Assembly: GCA_016794785.1 (NCBI GenBank) | Contig: JAEUHC010000015.1 | Span: 310,001 to 374,000 of the forward strand | Reading direction: 5' to 3' | From: Opitutaceae bacterium | GTDB taxonomy: Bacteria; Verrucomicrobiota; Verrucomicrobiia; Opitutales; Opitutaceae | DNA length: 64,000 nucleotides | In this document: positions 1 through 9,448 of the stretch, piece after piece | How positions within the stretch are numbered: position 1 is the stretch's first letter | Layout: every line of letters starts with the position of its first letter | Notes under the pieces: generated by a model | Database searches by the model: none | What the model was told of the DNA's origin: nothing | Seen by the model: the letters and a program-made list of their open reading frames with translations, nothing else | Program-made: the position numbers and the translations under genes

Positions 1-672
1 TCGAAGGCCGACAAACGCTGCGTCGAATTCGTGATGCTGAGCTACTCGCGCAGCGCCCGGCCCTTTCTCGAGAACGAGGTCTCGATCTGCCTCTCGACCG
101 ATCTGCCGCTCTATTACTGGGCGCATGGTTTTTCGACGAGCGGCAAGCTCGCCGATTACCGCTATCTCCTCAGCCGCGCCAAACGCGTGCTCATCGACAG
201 CGCCATCGCGCCCTCGGACGCGCTGACCTATCCGTGGCCGAATCCCGTCGCGCTTCGTGACCTCGCCTACTGCCGGCTCCTGCCGGTGCGGCAGAGCATC
301 GGGCAGTTCCTTTCGGCCTATGCGCCGGAGAAACTCGTCGAGGGAATCAAGACCGTGGCCGTCTCGCATGCGCCGGCCCTCGCGGCCGAGGGGCGCGTCC
401 TGCTCGCGTGGCTGCGGCGCCGGCTCGTCGCCTGCGGCGCGGGCGCGGACCACGTGCGCTTTGAAGCCCGGCCCATGGCCGCGGGCGAGGCCGGGAGCCT
501 CGCCGTGCGTTTCGGCTACGCGGACTCCGGGCGGCTCTTCCAGTGGAGCGGCGAACTCGGGACCGGGCGCGCGGCCTTTGAGGCCGACCTCGGATCCGGG
601 CGCACGCAACTCAACGCCGCGATCAGCCTGCTCCCGCCAGAAAACGCGTTGAGCGAGGCGATGTTTTTCTGA
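1..672 (+). CDS. opcA: Glucose-6-phosphate dehydrogenase assembly protein OpcA-like, C-terminal part (5' truncated by window)
   Basis: The reading frame is open from the first base, so the gene starts upstream of the window. At least 223 residues are visible. The segment with DLPLYYWAHG, followed by a stretch ending in VLIDSA and then a WPNPVALRDLAYCRL region, resembles the OpcA family. OpcA proteins assist assembly of glucose-6-phosphate dehydrogenase at the entry of the oxidative pentose phosphate pathway. The later part (FRWSGELG-like, about the last 80 residues) fits the small C-terminal OpcA domain. The zwf gene that would confirm the call should lie upstream. The assignment is by recalled motif similarity only, so a distant homologue of another function is possible. 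Confidence 0.55.
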   Translation, partial: SKADKRCVEFVMLSYSRSARPFLENEVSICLSTDLPLYYWAHGFSTSGKLADYRYLLSRAKRVLIDSAIAPSDALTYPWPNPVALRDLAYCRLLPVRQSIGQFLSAYAPEKLVEGIKTVAVSHAPALAAEGRVLLAWLRRRLVACGAGADHVRFEARPMAAGEAGSLAVRFGYADSGRLFQWSGELGTGRAAFEADLGSGRTQLNAAISLLPPENALSEAMFF

Positions 673-707
673 GCGACACCCGGTCGCGCGCCGCGTAGCA
701 CTGCGGC

Positions 708-2135
708 ATGAAGACCCCGCCCCGTGTCCTCGGCTTTGATGCACCCTTCATCAAGGCGTCGCGCCTCGTTTGCCTGGTCTCCGCCGCGGCGGCGATCCTT
801 GCGTTGGGTTGTGGTTTCGCGGCCGAGCCGGTGGCCGTCGGTGTCGCGCGTGTCGACATTACGCCCGAGCTCCCGATTCAGCTGGCCGGCTACCAGTCGC
901 GCACGACCGAGGCGACGCGAGTGGCCGCCCCGCTGACCGCCCGCGCACTCGCGATCGGCTCGGATGCCGAGGGGCCGGTCGTGCTCATCACGGCCGACGT
1001 GATTGCCATCGACGAGCGCATGACAGAAGCGGTGGCGGCCGCGATTCGCGCGCGCCACCCGATCCCGCGCGAGCGCGTCGCGGTGTGCGCGACGCACCTG
1101 CACACCGGCCCGGCGATCGCGCGCACGATTCCCTTCATGTTCTCCCGCGATCTGCCGGCGGATGCGACGGCCCGGATCGAGCGCTACGCGGACCTCGTGC
1201 AGCGCCGGTTGATCGAGGTGGCGCTCGCGGCGCTGGCCGATCGGAAGCCGGCGCGGCTCGCCTGGGCGCAGGGCCAGGTGGAGTTTGCGGTGAATCGACG
1301 CCTGATCACCAATGGCAAGCACACGGGCTTCAAGACGACGCCCGGCGGTCCGGTGGACCACGCGCTGCCGGTGCTCCGCGCGGTGGACGAGCGCGGCGGT
1401 GTGCGCGCGCTGCTCGTGAACTACGCCTGTCACTGCACGACCCTCCGCGGCGGCGACAACTTCGTTCACCCCGACTGGGCCGGCGAGGCGGCGACGCGGA
1501 TCGAGGCTGCGCACGCCGGCGCCGTTGCGCTGGTGGCGATCGGCTGCGGGGCGGATGCCGATCCGCAGGGGCGCGGCCTGCCCGGGGTGGCGAGCCAGGG
1601 CGCGACCATCGCGGACGAAGTCGCGCGGCTGCTCGCCGGTGAGATGCGTCCGGTGGGAGCGGTGACGAGCGCGCGCTTTCGCCGCATCGAGCTTCCGCTC
1701 GCGCGCGTGGTGCCTCGGGAGGAATTGGAGGCGCGGCTCAAGGGCCGGCCGAATGTCGCCTACGCGGCGGCGCAGCATCTGCGGACGCTCGATGCGGGGA
1801 AACCACTGCCCGCCTCGGTCGGCTACCCCGTGCAGGCCTGGGCTTTTGGGAGCGAGTTCGCGATGGTGTTTCTCGGGGGCGAGGTGGTGGCGGAATATGC
1901 GCTGCGCCTGAAGCGCGAGCTCGGCGCGGCGCGGCTCTGGGTCAACGCCTACGCCAACCATGTGCCCTGCTACATCCCGTCGCGGCAGGTGCTGAGCGAG
2001 GGTGGCTACGAGGCCGAGGGCGCGATGGACTACTATGGGTTTCCCACGCGTCTCGCCGACGACACCGAGGACCGCATCGTGCGCACGGTGCATGAACTCC
2101 TGCCGGCGGCGTTTGCGAAGAGCCCGGCCCGGTAA
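708..2135 (+). CDS. Neutral/alkaline ceramidase-like secreted hydrolase
   Basis: This 475-residue protein has a signal-like N-terminus (hydrophobic stretch around residues 22-45). The mature start GVARVDITPELPIQLAGY and the ATHLHTGP motif (about residues 127-134) are typical of the neutral/alkaline non-lysosomal ceramidase N-terminal family. In that family these histidines help bind the active-site zinc; a further CHCTT segment lies near residue 243. True neutral ceramidases are longer (about 650-750 residues), so this is the short form frequent in Planctomycetes and Verrucomicrobia, whose substrate is mostly untested. It sits 18 bases before the PVC-type dehydrogenase on the same strand, so co-transcription is likely. 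An amide or ester hydrolase acting outside the cytoplasm is the safe reading. Confidence 0.8.
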   Translation: MKTPPRVLGFDAPFIKASRLVCLVSAAAAILALGCGFAAEPVAVGVARVDITPELPIQLAGYQSRTTEATRVAAPLTARALAIGSDAEGPVVLITADVIAIDERMTEAVAAAIRARHPIPRERVAVCATHLHTGPAIARTIPFMFSRDLPADATARIERYADLVQRRLIEVALAALADRKPARLAWAQGQVEFAVNRRLITNGKHTGFKTTPGGPVDHALPVLRAVDERGGVRALLVNYACHCTTLRGGDNFVHPDWAGEAATRIEAAHAGAVALVAIGCGADADPQGRGLPGVASQGATIADEVARLLAGEMRPVGAVTSARFRRIELPLARVVPREELEARLKGRPNVAYAAAQHLRTLDAGKPLPASVGYPVQAWAFGSEFAMVFLGGEVVAEYALRLKRELGAARLWVNAYANHVPCYIPSRQVLSEGGYEAEGAMDYYGFPTRLADDTEDRIVRTVHELLPAAFAKSPAR

Positions 2136-2153
2136 GGCAAACCGCGACGAACC

Positions 2154-5108
2154 ATGAATGCGCTTGTCGTCATCCGGTGCGCCGCGGTGCTCGCGCTCGG
2201 GCTGGGGGCGGCGTTGCCCGTGAGCGCCTACAAGGAAGTCGCGCCCCCGGCCAACGTCGTGCTGCCGAAGCCGCGGAGCGCGGTCGAATCGCTCGCCGCG
2301 ATCAAAGTGCCGGCGGGCTTCGAGGTGGAGCTCGTCGCCGCCGAGCCGCACGTGCTCGACCCGATTGATTTTGCCTGGGGCGCGGACGGAAGGCTGTGGA
2401 TCGTCGAGATGGTCGACTATCCGCGCGGGCTCGACGGCCGCGGGCAGCCGGGCGGGCGGATCCGCGTGCTCGAGTCCACGCGGCGGGATGGGCGCTTTGA
2501 TCGGGCGACGCTCTTTGCCGACGGCCTGCGGTCGCCGACGGCGGTGCTGCCGTGGCGCGACGGTGTGCTGGTGGTGGCCGTGCCCAATATTTTGCTACTT
2601 CGCGACACCGATGGCGATGGGCGCGCGGACCAGACGACGGTGCTTTTCCGCGGGCTGGCCGAGGGCAACGAACAACACCTCAGCAATGGCCTGCAATGGT
2701 CGCTCGACGGCTGGCTCCACCTCGCCAACGGCGAGAGCGGTGGGAAGATTCTTTCTGAGAAGACCGGCCGCACACTCGATGTCGGCCGGCGGGATTTCCG
2801 CATCTCGCCCGAGACCGGCGAGGTGGAGATGCTCGTCGGCGCCTCGCAGTTCGGCCGCAGCCGGGACGACTGGGGAAACTGGTTTGGCGGCAACAACTCC
2901 AACCCGCTCTGGCACTATGCGCTCGAGGAGCGCTACTTTCGCCGCAACCCGCACCTCGTGCCGCCGAACGCGCTCGTGACGCTCGGGGCGCGGGCCGGCG
3001 CGGCGCGGGTGTTCCCCGCGAGCGAGACGCTCGCGCGTTTCAACGATCCGCACGGCTTCAACCATTTCACCTCCGCGTGCAGCCCCGCGATCTACCGCGA
3101 CGATTTCCTCGGGGCGGAGTTCGCGGGCAACATCTTCGTCTGCGAGCCCGTGCACAATCTCGTGCATCGCGAGATCGTGCGGCCGGTGGGCGCGACCTTT
3201 GTGGGCGAGCGCGCGGCCACGGAGAAGGAGTCCGAGTTCTTTGCCTCGGCGGATCCGTGGTCGCGCTTTACCTCCGCCCGCGCCGGTCCGGATGGCGCGC
3301 TCTACATCGCCGACATGTATCGGCTCGCGATCGAGCACCCGCAGTGGATTCCCGCCGCGTGGCAAAAACTCCTCGGCGATCTCCGCGCCGGGGCGGACAA
3401 GGGGCGCATCTACCGCGTGCGGCCGAAGGGCCAGCCGCTGCGCGCCGTGCCGGACCTCGCCCGTGCGGACGCGGCCGGGCTTGTCGCGGCGCTGGAAAGT
3501 CCGAGCGGCGTGGTGCGCGATCTCGCGCAGCAGCAGATCGCGTGGCGGCAGGAGAAGGAAGCTGTGCCGCTGCTGGATCGAGTCGCGGGAAGATCCCCCC
3601 GAGCCGAGACGCGTGCGCAGGCCCTGTGGTGTCTGCACAGCATCGGTGCGCTTGTCTCTCCGCACTTGATGCTCGCGCTGGCCGATCCGCATCCCGGCGT
3701 GCGCCGGCAGGCGGTGCGGCTGAGCGAGTTTTTTGCCAGCACCGAGACCGAGCCGGACTTGCTGAGGGGTGTCGTCGCGATGGCGACGGACGCAGATGCG
3801 GCCGTGCGCCAGCAGGCGGCCTATACCCTGGGCGAGTGGAAAAGCCCTGTGGCCGGCGAGGCGCTCGCGCGCCTGCTGCGCACCGAGACGGATCGTTTCG
3901 TGAAAGCGGCGGTGCTCAGCTCCGCGCTCGCGCATGCGGACACCCTCATGGCGGCGTTGCTGCGCGACGGTGGCGCGGGCGATGCGCTGCTGGTCGAAGT
4001 GGCGACGGTGACGGAAAACGCCCGGGCGCTCACCGGCCTGCTGGCGGCGATTGGCACACGCACCGCGGCGGCGGATTTTCCCGGGGCTTTCGCCTCGCTC
4101 GCCCAGCTGCTCGACTGGCTCCAGCGGAATAACAAGACGCTGGCCCAGCTCCAGCGTTCGGCCGATGAACCGATGCGGCAGGCTCTCGCCGCGACCGACG
4201 AGATTTTCTCCGCGGCGCGCCGCGTGGCGGTGGATGCCCGCGCCGCAGCCGACGAACGCGTGGCGGCCGTGCGTATCCTCGGGCGCAACCGCTCGCAGCA
4301 GACGGAAGATCTCGAGCTCGTGGCCGGCCTGCTCGAACCGCGCGTGCCGACGGAAGTGCAGGTGGCGGCGGTGCAGGCGCTCGGTCGCATGAATCGCCCG
4401 GTGGTGCCGGAGCGGGTGCTGGCCGGCTGGCGCAGCCACGGTGCCGCCGTGCGCACCGCGGTCATCGAGCTCGTGACGAGCCGCGTGGCCTGGTCGCAGG
4501 TGCTGCTCGACCACGTCGAGGCCAACCCCGCGATGCTCGCGCAGATCGATCCGGCGCAGCGCCAGCGCCTCACGCACCACATCGACGCCAGGCTCGCCGA
4601 CCGCGCCGTGCGCGTCTTTCAGACGGGCATCGACGGCAACCGCCAGGCCGCAATCGATCGCATGTTGGTGGCGATGAGCGGGAGAAAGGGTGACGCGGGC
4701 CGGGGAGCGGGGGTGTTTGAGCAGAATTGCCGCGCATGCCACGCCTTCGGGGGCATGAGCGGCGGCGTGATGGGGCCCGACCTCGCCGTAGTGAAGGACC
4801 GAAGCGCGCCCTACCTCGTCACCCACATCCTCGATCCCAACCGAGCCGTGGAGGATCGCTACATGATGCACGCAGCGACGCTGCTCGACGGGCGTTCGCT
4901 CGCGGGGATGCTGGCGGCTGAGAGCAGCCACAGCGTGACGCTGCGCGGTCTCGACGGCGTGGAGCACGTGATTTTGCGCAACGAGCTGCGGCTCCTCGTC
5001 AGTTCAGGCCGCTCGCTGATGCCCGAGGGCTTGGAAGCGGCGGTCGAGCCTGCGTCGATGGCGGACTTGGTGGCGTTTCTCGCGGGCGCGCCGGCCGCGA
5101 CGCCTTAG
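2154..5108 (+). CDS. PVC-type haem-binding CxxCH protein (membrane-bound dehydrogenase-like, beta-propeller, HEAT, cytochrome c)
   Basis: A 984-residue secreted protein. After a signal peptide (about residues 1-25), residues 45-430 form a glucose/sorbosone-dehydrogenase-like beta-propeller with LWIVEMVDYP and an HLSNGLQWS segment. Residues about 440-800 are alpha-helical HEAT-like repeats. The C-terminus carries a c-type haem site, CRACH near residue 859, and an MGPDLA segment that could supply the distal ligand. This order is the signature of the large PVC-superphylum family of membrane-bound dehydrogenases, thought to oxidise sugars or sugar derivatives in the periplasm; substrates are unknown. 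It follows the ceramidase-like gene closely. Its stop codon abuts the tsaB stop codon on the other strand within TAGCTA. Confidence 0.88.
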   Translation: MNALVVIRCAAVLALGLGAALPVSAYKEVAPPANVVLPKPRSAVESLAAIKVPAGFEVELVAAEPHVLDPIDFAWGADGRLWIVEMVDYPRGLDGRGQPGGRIRVLESTRRDGRFDRATLFADGLRSPTAVLPWRDGVLVVAVPNILLLRDTDGDGRADQTTVLFRGLAEGNEQHLSNGLQWSLDGWLHLANGESGGKILSEKTGRTLDVGRRDFRISPETGEVEMLVGASQFGRSRDDWGNWFGGNNSNPLWHYALEERYFRRNPHLVPPNALVTLGARAGAARVFPASETLARFNDPHGFNHFTSACSPAIYRDDFLGAEFAGNIFVCEPVHNLVHREIVRPVGATFVGERAATEKESEFFASADPWSRFTSARAGPDGALYIADMYRLAIEHPQWIPAAWQKLLGDLRAGADKGRIYRVRPKGQPLRAVPDLARADAAGLVAALESPSGVVRDLAQQQIAWRQEKEAVPLLDRVAGRSPRAETRAQALWCLHSIGALVSPHLMLALADPHPGVRRQAVRLSEFFASTETEPDLLRGVVAMATDADAAVRQQAAYTLGEWKSPVAGEALARLLRTETDRFVKAAVLSSALAHADTLMAALLRDGGAGDALLVEVATVTENARALTGLLAAIGTRTAAADFPGAFASLAQLLDWLQRNNKTLAQLQRSADEPMRQALAATDEIFSAARRVAVDARAAADERVAAVRILGRNRSQQTEDLELVAGLLEPRVPTEVQVAAVQALGRMNRPVVPERVLAGWRSHGAAVRTAVIELVTSRVAWSQVLLDHVEANPAMLAQIDPAQRQRLTHHIDARLADRAVRVFQTGIDGNRQAAIDRMLVAMSGRKGDAGRGAGVFEQNCRACHAFGGMSGGVMGPDLAVVKDRSAPYLVTHILDPNRAVEDRYMMHAATLLDGRSLAGMLAAESSHSVTLRGLDGVEHVILRNELRLLVSSGRSLMPEGLEAAVEPASMADLVAFLAGAPAATP

Positions 5109-5741
5109 CTACGGCGCGGGCGCGCGGTGAATCTGCGGTGTCCACCTCGCGTAGCTCGGCTCCTCGTGGAGGAAGGCGTCGGGCGCTTCCGTGAGATGGA
5201 GCAAATCGTGTTCCCGCGTGCGCGTCAGCAAGTCGGCCACGTCGTAGGGTGTGCGGGTGACACCGGGCGGCAGCGCCGACCAGTGGCGGAACCCATCAGG
5301 CATCACGAGCAGGCCGGAGAGCTCGGCGGTGGGCACGCGACGGAGCCCGCTGCCGAGCCGCTGAACGTGCCAGCAGTCGCGCCGAGCGTCGGCGATGATC
5401 GATGTTTCGGGCTGGCCGAGGGCGTGAGCGACGAGCGCGAGACTCTGGTAGGAAAACATCGGGCGCGGCCGCAACATGTGCCAGGTGCGCAGCGCCATCG
5501 CGGCGGTGCGCGTGCCCAGCACCGAGCCGGGGCCCTCGCAAAAAACCAAGCCCGCCGCGTCCTGCGGATTCAGCCCCAGCCGATCGACACCCTCGAAGAT
5601 CGCGATTCCGGACTCCGTCTCGGAGGCGTGCCAGCGTCCGTGGCCGTCGGCGGCGAGCACCCCGACTTGCACCCGAGCCGAAGCCGCGTCGATGACGAGC
5701 AGGGGCGCGTGCGCACGGAGAATCTGGCTGAGGTTGGGCAA
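5109..5741 (-). CDS. tsaB: tRNA threonylcarbamoyladenosine biosynthesis protein TsaB
   Basis: The 210-residue protein opens with LLVIDAASARVQVGVL, the ASKHA-type first strand typical of TsaB. It has the FCEGPGSVLGTRTAAMALRTW segment (about residues 88-108), equivalent to the GPGSFTGLR motif of the family. TsaB partners TsaD and TsaE to make t6A on ANN-decoding tRNAs in the cytoplasm. It is slightly shorter than the E. coli protein (231). No ATG is available: the frame opens at TTG (5741), directly before the conserved N-terminus, so the start is uncertain. tsaD and tsaE are not in the window. The gene follows the NTF2-like gene with a 48-base gap. Confidence 0.8.
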   Translation of the reverse strand: MPNLSQILRAHAPLLVIDAASARVQVGVLAADGHGRWHASETESGIAIFEGVDRLGLNPQDAAGLVFCEGPGSVLGTRTAAMALRTWHMLRPRPMFSYQSLALVAHALGQPETSIIADARRDCWHVQRLGSGLRRVPTAELSGLLVMPDGFRHWSALPPGVTRTPYDVADLLTRTREHDLLHLTEAPDAFLHEEPSYARWTPQIHRAPAP

Positions 5742-5789
5742 AAGGGCGCGGGCTAGGGCGGGCAGACCGGGTCGCAGGGCGGGCGGCGC

Positions 5790-6248
5790 CTACTTCTTTG
5801 CGGGGACAGGCTCAGTCAATTTCGCGGACTGCCAGGCGAGGAAGCGCCATACGCCCTTTTCGAGGCGGTAGGCGGCGAGGACGGAGAGGTAGAGTTCGTT
5901 GTAAGGGGCGGTTTTGCCCAGCTGCACGCGGCAGCGGCCGGTCATGTGGACGAGGCCGGGCGCGACCTCGCGGAAGTCGCGCTGCTCGTAGGTCACGGAG
6001 CGATAGACCGATTTTCCCGACGTGATCGCGGGGATGAAGGTGGCCTTGGTGTCGGGTTTGCCGTTGGAGTGGACGTAGAGCAGGTCGTCGGAGAACACGA
6101 CGTCGAGTTGCTTGGCATCGGCGGAGACCATGGCGGCGATGCGGGCATCGTCGGCCGCGCGCCAGGCGGCGGCGGGGTCGGCCGCGCGCAAAGAACCGAG
6201 GGCAAGAATGAATCCGAAGGCGAGGGTAAGGAGACGAGGGGATTTCAT
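5790..6248 (-). CDS. Secreted NTF2-like / DUF4440-type protein
   Basis: I chose the ATG at 6248 (152 residues) because it gives a clean signal peptide (MKSPRLLTLAFGFILALGSLRA). The mature part, with AAWRAADDARIAAM, then LDVVFSDDLLYVHSNGKPDTKATFI and a C-terminal WRFLAWQSAKL strand, is the cone-like NTF2/SnoaL fold of DUF4440 proteins. These bind small molecules; most have no assigned reaction. The gene lies 46 bases after the first sulfatase on the same strand. The context (sulfatases, sugar enzymes) gives only a weak hint of extracellular substrate processing. Confidence 0.75.
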   Translation of the reverse strand: MKSPRLLTLAFGFILALGSLRAADPAAAWRAADDARIAAMVSADAKQLDVVFSDDLLYVHSNGKPDTKATFIPAITSGKSVYRSVTYEQRDFREVAPGLVHMTGRCRVQLGKTAPYNELYLSVLAAYRLEKGVWRFLAWQSAKLTEPVPAKK

Positions 6249-6294
6249 GGGTGATTCTAGGTTTGGACAGTTGAGGGCAATTTTCAGGAGAAAG

Positions 6295-7788
6295 CTAGGG
6301 CTGCTTCTTTTTCTTCTTGGCTGAATTGTCTGAAGGAGCGGCGGCAACGGTGGACTCGGGCCAGACGTGCATGGTGGCCGTGACTTCCTGGTAGAGCTTT
6401 TCCATCTTGGCGCCGAGTTCGCGGAGCTTGGCGGGTTCGGTGGCGGCGACGTCGCGGGCCTCGCCGATGTCGTCGGTCACGCGGAAGAGCGAGAAGTCGG
6501 TGAGCTTGGCGGCGCGGACCTGCGGGGCGCTGGCGGTGTTGATGTTGGCGAAGCGCGGGAGGGCGCCGCCATCGAGGCGCGCGAGGAGTTTCCATGGCCC
6601 GTCGCGCATCGCGGCGCGCTGGTCATTGATCGCGTTGTAATAAAACCAAAAGAGCGGTTGCGTGCGGCGCACGGGGCCGCCGGCAAATGTGCCGCGGATA
6701 TCGGCGCCATCGAGTTTGAGATCGGAGGGGACCTTGGCACCGGCGAGCGCGGTGAACGTGGGCAGCAGATCGAGCGAGCTCACGGGCTCGGCGCTGACGT
6801 GGCCGGCCTTGACGCGCCCGGGCCAGCGCAGAAGGCCTGGCACGCGGAAGCCCGCCTCGGTGGTCCAAAGTTTCATGCCGCGGAGCGGGCCCGGCGAGCC
6901 GTAGGAGCGCTGGCTGCCGCGGTAGCGGTTGAGGGTCTCGGGGCCGTTGTCGCTGGAGAAAAAGACGACGGTGTTGTCGGCCACACCTAGCCGCTCGAGC
7001 GCGGCGAGGAGGTCGCCGACGGCGCGATCCAGGTTGGTGACGTTGGCGAAATACTGCGCCTCATCCTCGTTGCGCGCGACGCCGCGGTAACTCGCGACAA
7101 GGTCCGAGGGCGAGGCGACGGGCTCGTGCGGCTCGTGGAAGGCGACGAAGCTGAAGAACGGCTGCGCCGGTTTCTCCGTCCGCTGCCGCTCGATCCAGCC
7201 GATCATCTCGCGGGCCACGAGCTGGCAGCTGAAGCCCTCGAGCGGGCCGACGGGCGAGCCGTTGCGGACGAAGTTGCGCGGGTTTTCGTGCGAGGGGGCG
7301 GCGTTGTTCTGCGTGGCGAACCAGTGATCGAAGCCGGCGTCGCCGGGCTGCGGCTGCGCGGAGGTGTTGAAGGCGGCGTTGCAGTGCCACTTGCCGCTCA
7401 GCGCCGTGGCGTAGCCGGCGCTGCGGAGGAGACGCGGCAAGGTGATCTCCTCGCGGCGCAGGTGCGTGAGATGGCGGCTCTCCGCGGCGGTGGCGCCCGG
7501 CGCGGCGGCGGGAATCCAATCGAAGACGCCGGCGCGATTGGGGCTGCGACCCGTGAGCAGCCCGACACGCGACGGCGAGCACACGGGCGCGGCGGAGTAG
7601 GCGCTTGTGAACCGCGTGCCCTCGCGCGCGAGGCGGTCGAGGTGGGGCGTGCGGATGTGCGGATGCCCGTAGCTCGCGAGATCACCGTAGCCGAGATCGT
7701 CGCAGAGGATGACGAGGAAGTTGGGACGGGTCTCCGCCGCGCGGGCGGCGGCGAGGAGGGCGAAGGCGGTGAGGACGATGCGGAGCAT
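6295..7788 (-). CDS. Secreted sulfatase (arylsulfatase A-like, type I formylglycine)
   Basis: The start at 7788 gives a signal peptide (MLRIVLTAFALLAAARA) and 497 residues. RPNFLVILCDDLGYGDL supplies the first two metal-binding aspartates, and CSPSR (about residues 70-74) is the C-x-P-x-R site where the cysteine becomes formylglycine. GKWHCN, FVAFHEPHEP and SSDNGPE match the other active-site strands of the alkaline-phosphatase superfamily. Such enzymes remove sulfate esters from polysaccharides in the periplasm. It lies beside a second sulfatase of another subfamily. No formylglycine-generating enzyme is in the window. The tail is lysine-rich. Confidence 0.9.
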   Translation of the reverse strand: MLRIVLTAFALLAAARAAETRPNFLVILCDDLGYGDLASYGHPHIRTPHLDRLAREGTRFTSAYSAAPVCSPSRVGLLTGRSPNRAGVFDWIPAAAPGATAAESRHLTHLRREEITLPRLLRSAGYATALSGKWHCNAAFNTSAQPQPGDAGFDHWFATQNNAAPSHENPRNFVRNGSPVGPLEGFSCQLVAREMIGWIERQRTEKPAQPFFSFVAFHEPHEPVASPSDLVASYRGVARNEDEAQYFANVTNLDRAVGDLLAALERLGVADNTVVFFSSDNGPETLNRYRGSQRSYGSPGPLRGMKLWTTEAGFRVPGLLRWPGRVKAGHVSAEPVSSLDLLPTFTALAGAKVPSDLKLDGADIRGTFAGGPVRRTQPLFWFYYNAINDQRAAMRDGPWKLLARLDGGALPRFANINTASAPQVRAAKLTDFSLFRVTDDIGEARDVAATEPAKLRELGAKMEKLYQEVTATMHVWPESTVAAAPSDNSAKKKKKQP

Positions 7789-7925
7789 GGGGTGGGGAGG
7801 AGAGGGGGGAGAGAGAACGGAAGACAGGGAGCGAAGTGAAAATACGCGCACTTGATCAATCGGGAGTGGAATCGAATAGGAAGAGCATCAATGAGTGCCT
7901 GTCGGCGGCGAGGAACAACGCCCTC

Positions 7926-9410
7926 TTACGGTCGCGCCTCGCGCCATCCAGCGGCGAGTTGTTTCTCAAGCTGCGCGATTACGGCGGCGTGCTCGGGGCG
8001 GGTGGCGAGGTTTTGGTTTTCGGCGGCGTCGGCGCGGCGGTCGTAGAGTTCGCGGGCGACGAGTTCGTCGCCTTTGCGCCACTCGACGTAGCGCCAGCGG
8101 TCGGTCTCCATCGCAGTGCCGAGGTGGCCACCCCGGCGGTATTGGCTGAACGCGGCCTTTTTCCATTCGCGGTCGGGATCGGAGGCGAGGAGCGGGGCGA
8201 AGCTCGTGCCTTCGAGGCCGGCGGCGTCGCGCGGCGGGGGCAGGCCGCAGAGCTCGACGAGAGAGGGATAGAGATCGACGAGTTCGACGAAGCCGGTGGC
8301 GTGGCGGCCCGCGGTCTTCTGGCCGGGGATGGCGACGATCAGCGGCACGCGGGTCGCGCCGTGGTAGTTGTTGTGTTTGCCGCCCCACCAGGAGTGCTCG
8401 CCCATGTAGTAGCCGTGGTCACCCCAGAAAACGACGACGGTGTTTTTCGCGAGGCCGGTCTCGTCGAGCGCATCGAGCAGGCGGCCGACCTGCGCATCGA
8501 CGTAGCTGATGGCGGCGAGGTAGGCGTGCAGGCACTGGCGGCCGAAATCGGCGGGGAGCGGCTTGGTCTGGGGCACGCCGGCATACCAGAGAAAATCGCT
8601 GCCGGTCTGCGCCGCCCACTCCGGCGCGTCCTTCGGCGGATAGTTGTTGGGCGGGAGGACGAGTTTCGCGGGATCGTAGAGGTCGAAATATTTCTTCGGC
8701 GCGACCCAGGGCACGTGCGGGTTGGAAAAGCCTACGGCGAGAAAGAAGGGTTGCTCCGGCTTCTTCGCGAATTCGCGCAACTGCACCACCGCTTCGCGCG
8801 CGCAGGCGCCGTCGAGCAGATCGTCGTCGGCGCCATCGACGGCCTCGAAAGCGGGCGAGGCGTAGCCGGCGGCGCCCTTGCCCTTGGTCGGGAGTTTTTG
8901 GTTCTGCTGCTTGGCGGAGGTTAAGAGCTGCTTCTGCGCCGCGCGGCCGATCGGGCCGAGCCGCGGGGCGAGCTGGTTGGCGTGCCACGCCGGGACGGAC
9001 CAAGAGGCGTCATCGTCGATGCCAACGTGATAAATCTTCCCCATGCTACGCGTGAAGTAGCCTTGGTTCTTGAAATGCTGCGGCAGGGTCGTCACGTCCG
9101 GCTGGTGGGTGCGGACCGTGAGCGCCGGATCGATGGTGTAAACCTTGGTTGTCGCGGGGCGCCGGCCGCTGAGAAGAGAGATACGCGAGGGCGAGCAGAG
9201 CGCCATCTGGCAAAACGCCCGGTTGAAGGCCAGGCCGCGCGCGGCGAGGCGGTCGAGGTGGGGTGAATGCACGACCTTGTCGCCATAGAGACCGAGCTGC
9301 GGGCGCATGTCGTCCGTGGCGATAAAGAGGACGTTCAGTCGCGGCGTTGCGGCGGGCAGCAGGCAAGCCGCGGACGAAAACAGCAGGAGGCTGAGGAAGC
9401 GGAGGCTCAT
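7926..9410 (-). CDS. Secreted sulfatase (iduronate-2-sulfatase-like)
   Basis: The start at 9410 gives MSLRFLSLLLFSSAACLLPA as signal peptide and 494 residues. NVLFIATDDMRPQLGLYGD, then CQMALCSPSR with the C-x-P-S-R formylglycine site (about residues 71-75), SMGKIYHVG and FWGDHGYYMGEHSWWGGKHN match the iduronate-2-sulfatase/choline-sulfatase branch. The GDHG...GEH motif is characteristic of that branch and separates it from the neighbouring arylsulfatase. The likely substrate is a sulfated uronic-acid-containing glycan, which would fit the mannonate dehydratase nearby, but specificity cannot be read from sequence. It is transcribed toward the first sulfatase with a 137-base gap. Confidence 0.88.
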   Translation of the reverse strand: MSLRFLSLLLFSSAACLLPAATPRLNVLFIATDDMRPQLGLYGDKVVHSPHLDRLAARGLAFNRAFCQMALCSPSRISLLSGRRPATTKVYTIDPALTVRTHQPDVTTLPQHFKNQGYFTRSMGKIYHVGIDDDASWSVPAWHANQLAPRLGPIGRAAQKQLLTSAKQQNQKLPTKGKGAAGYASPAFEAVDGADDDLLDGACAREAVVQLREFAKKPEQPFFLAVGFSNPHVPWVAPKKYFDLYDPAKLVLPPNNYPPKDAPEWAAQTGSDFLWYAGVPQTKPLPADFGRQCLHAYLAAISYVDAQVGRLLDALDETGLAKNTVVVFWGDHGYYMGEHSWWGGKHNNYHGATRVPLIVAIPGQKTAGRHATGFVELVDLYPSLVELCGLPPPRDAAGLEGTSFAPLLASDPDREWKKAAFSQYRRGGHLGTAMETDRWRYVEWRKGDELVARELYDRRADAAENQNLATRPEHAAVIAQLEKQLAAGWREARP

Positions 9411-9448
9411 GGCGCGAAGAACGAGCGAGCTAGACACGCACGCAGAGA

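Noticed and set aside
516..2351. Open frame of 611 codons on the minus strand
   Set aside because: Antisense to the ceramidase-like gene, which has clear family motifs; the translation is His/Arg-rich with no domain.
2595..4967. Open frame of 790 codons on the minus strand
   Set aside because: Shadow of the PVC-type dehydrogenase gene.
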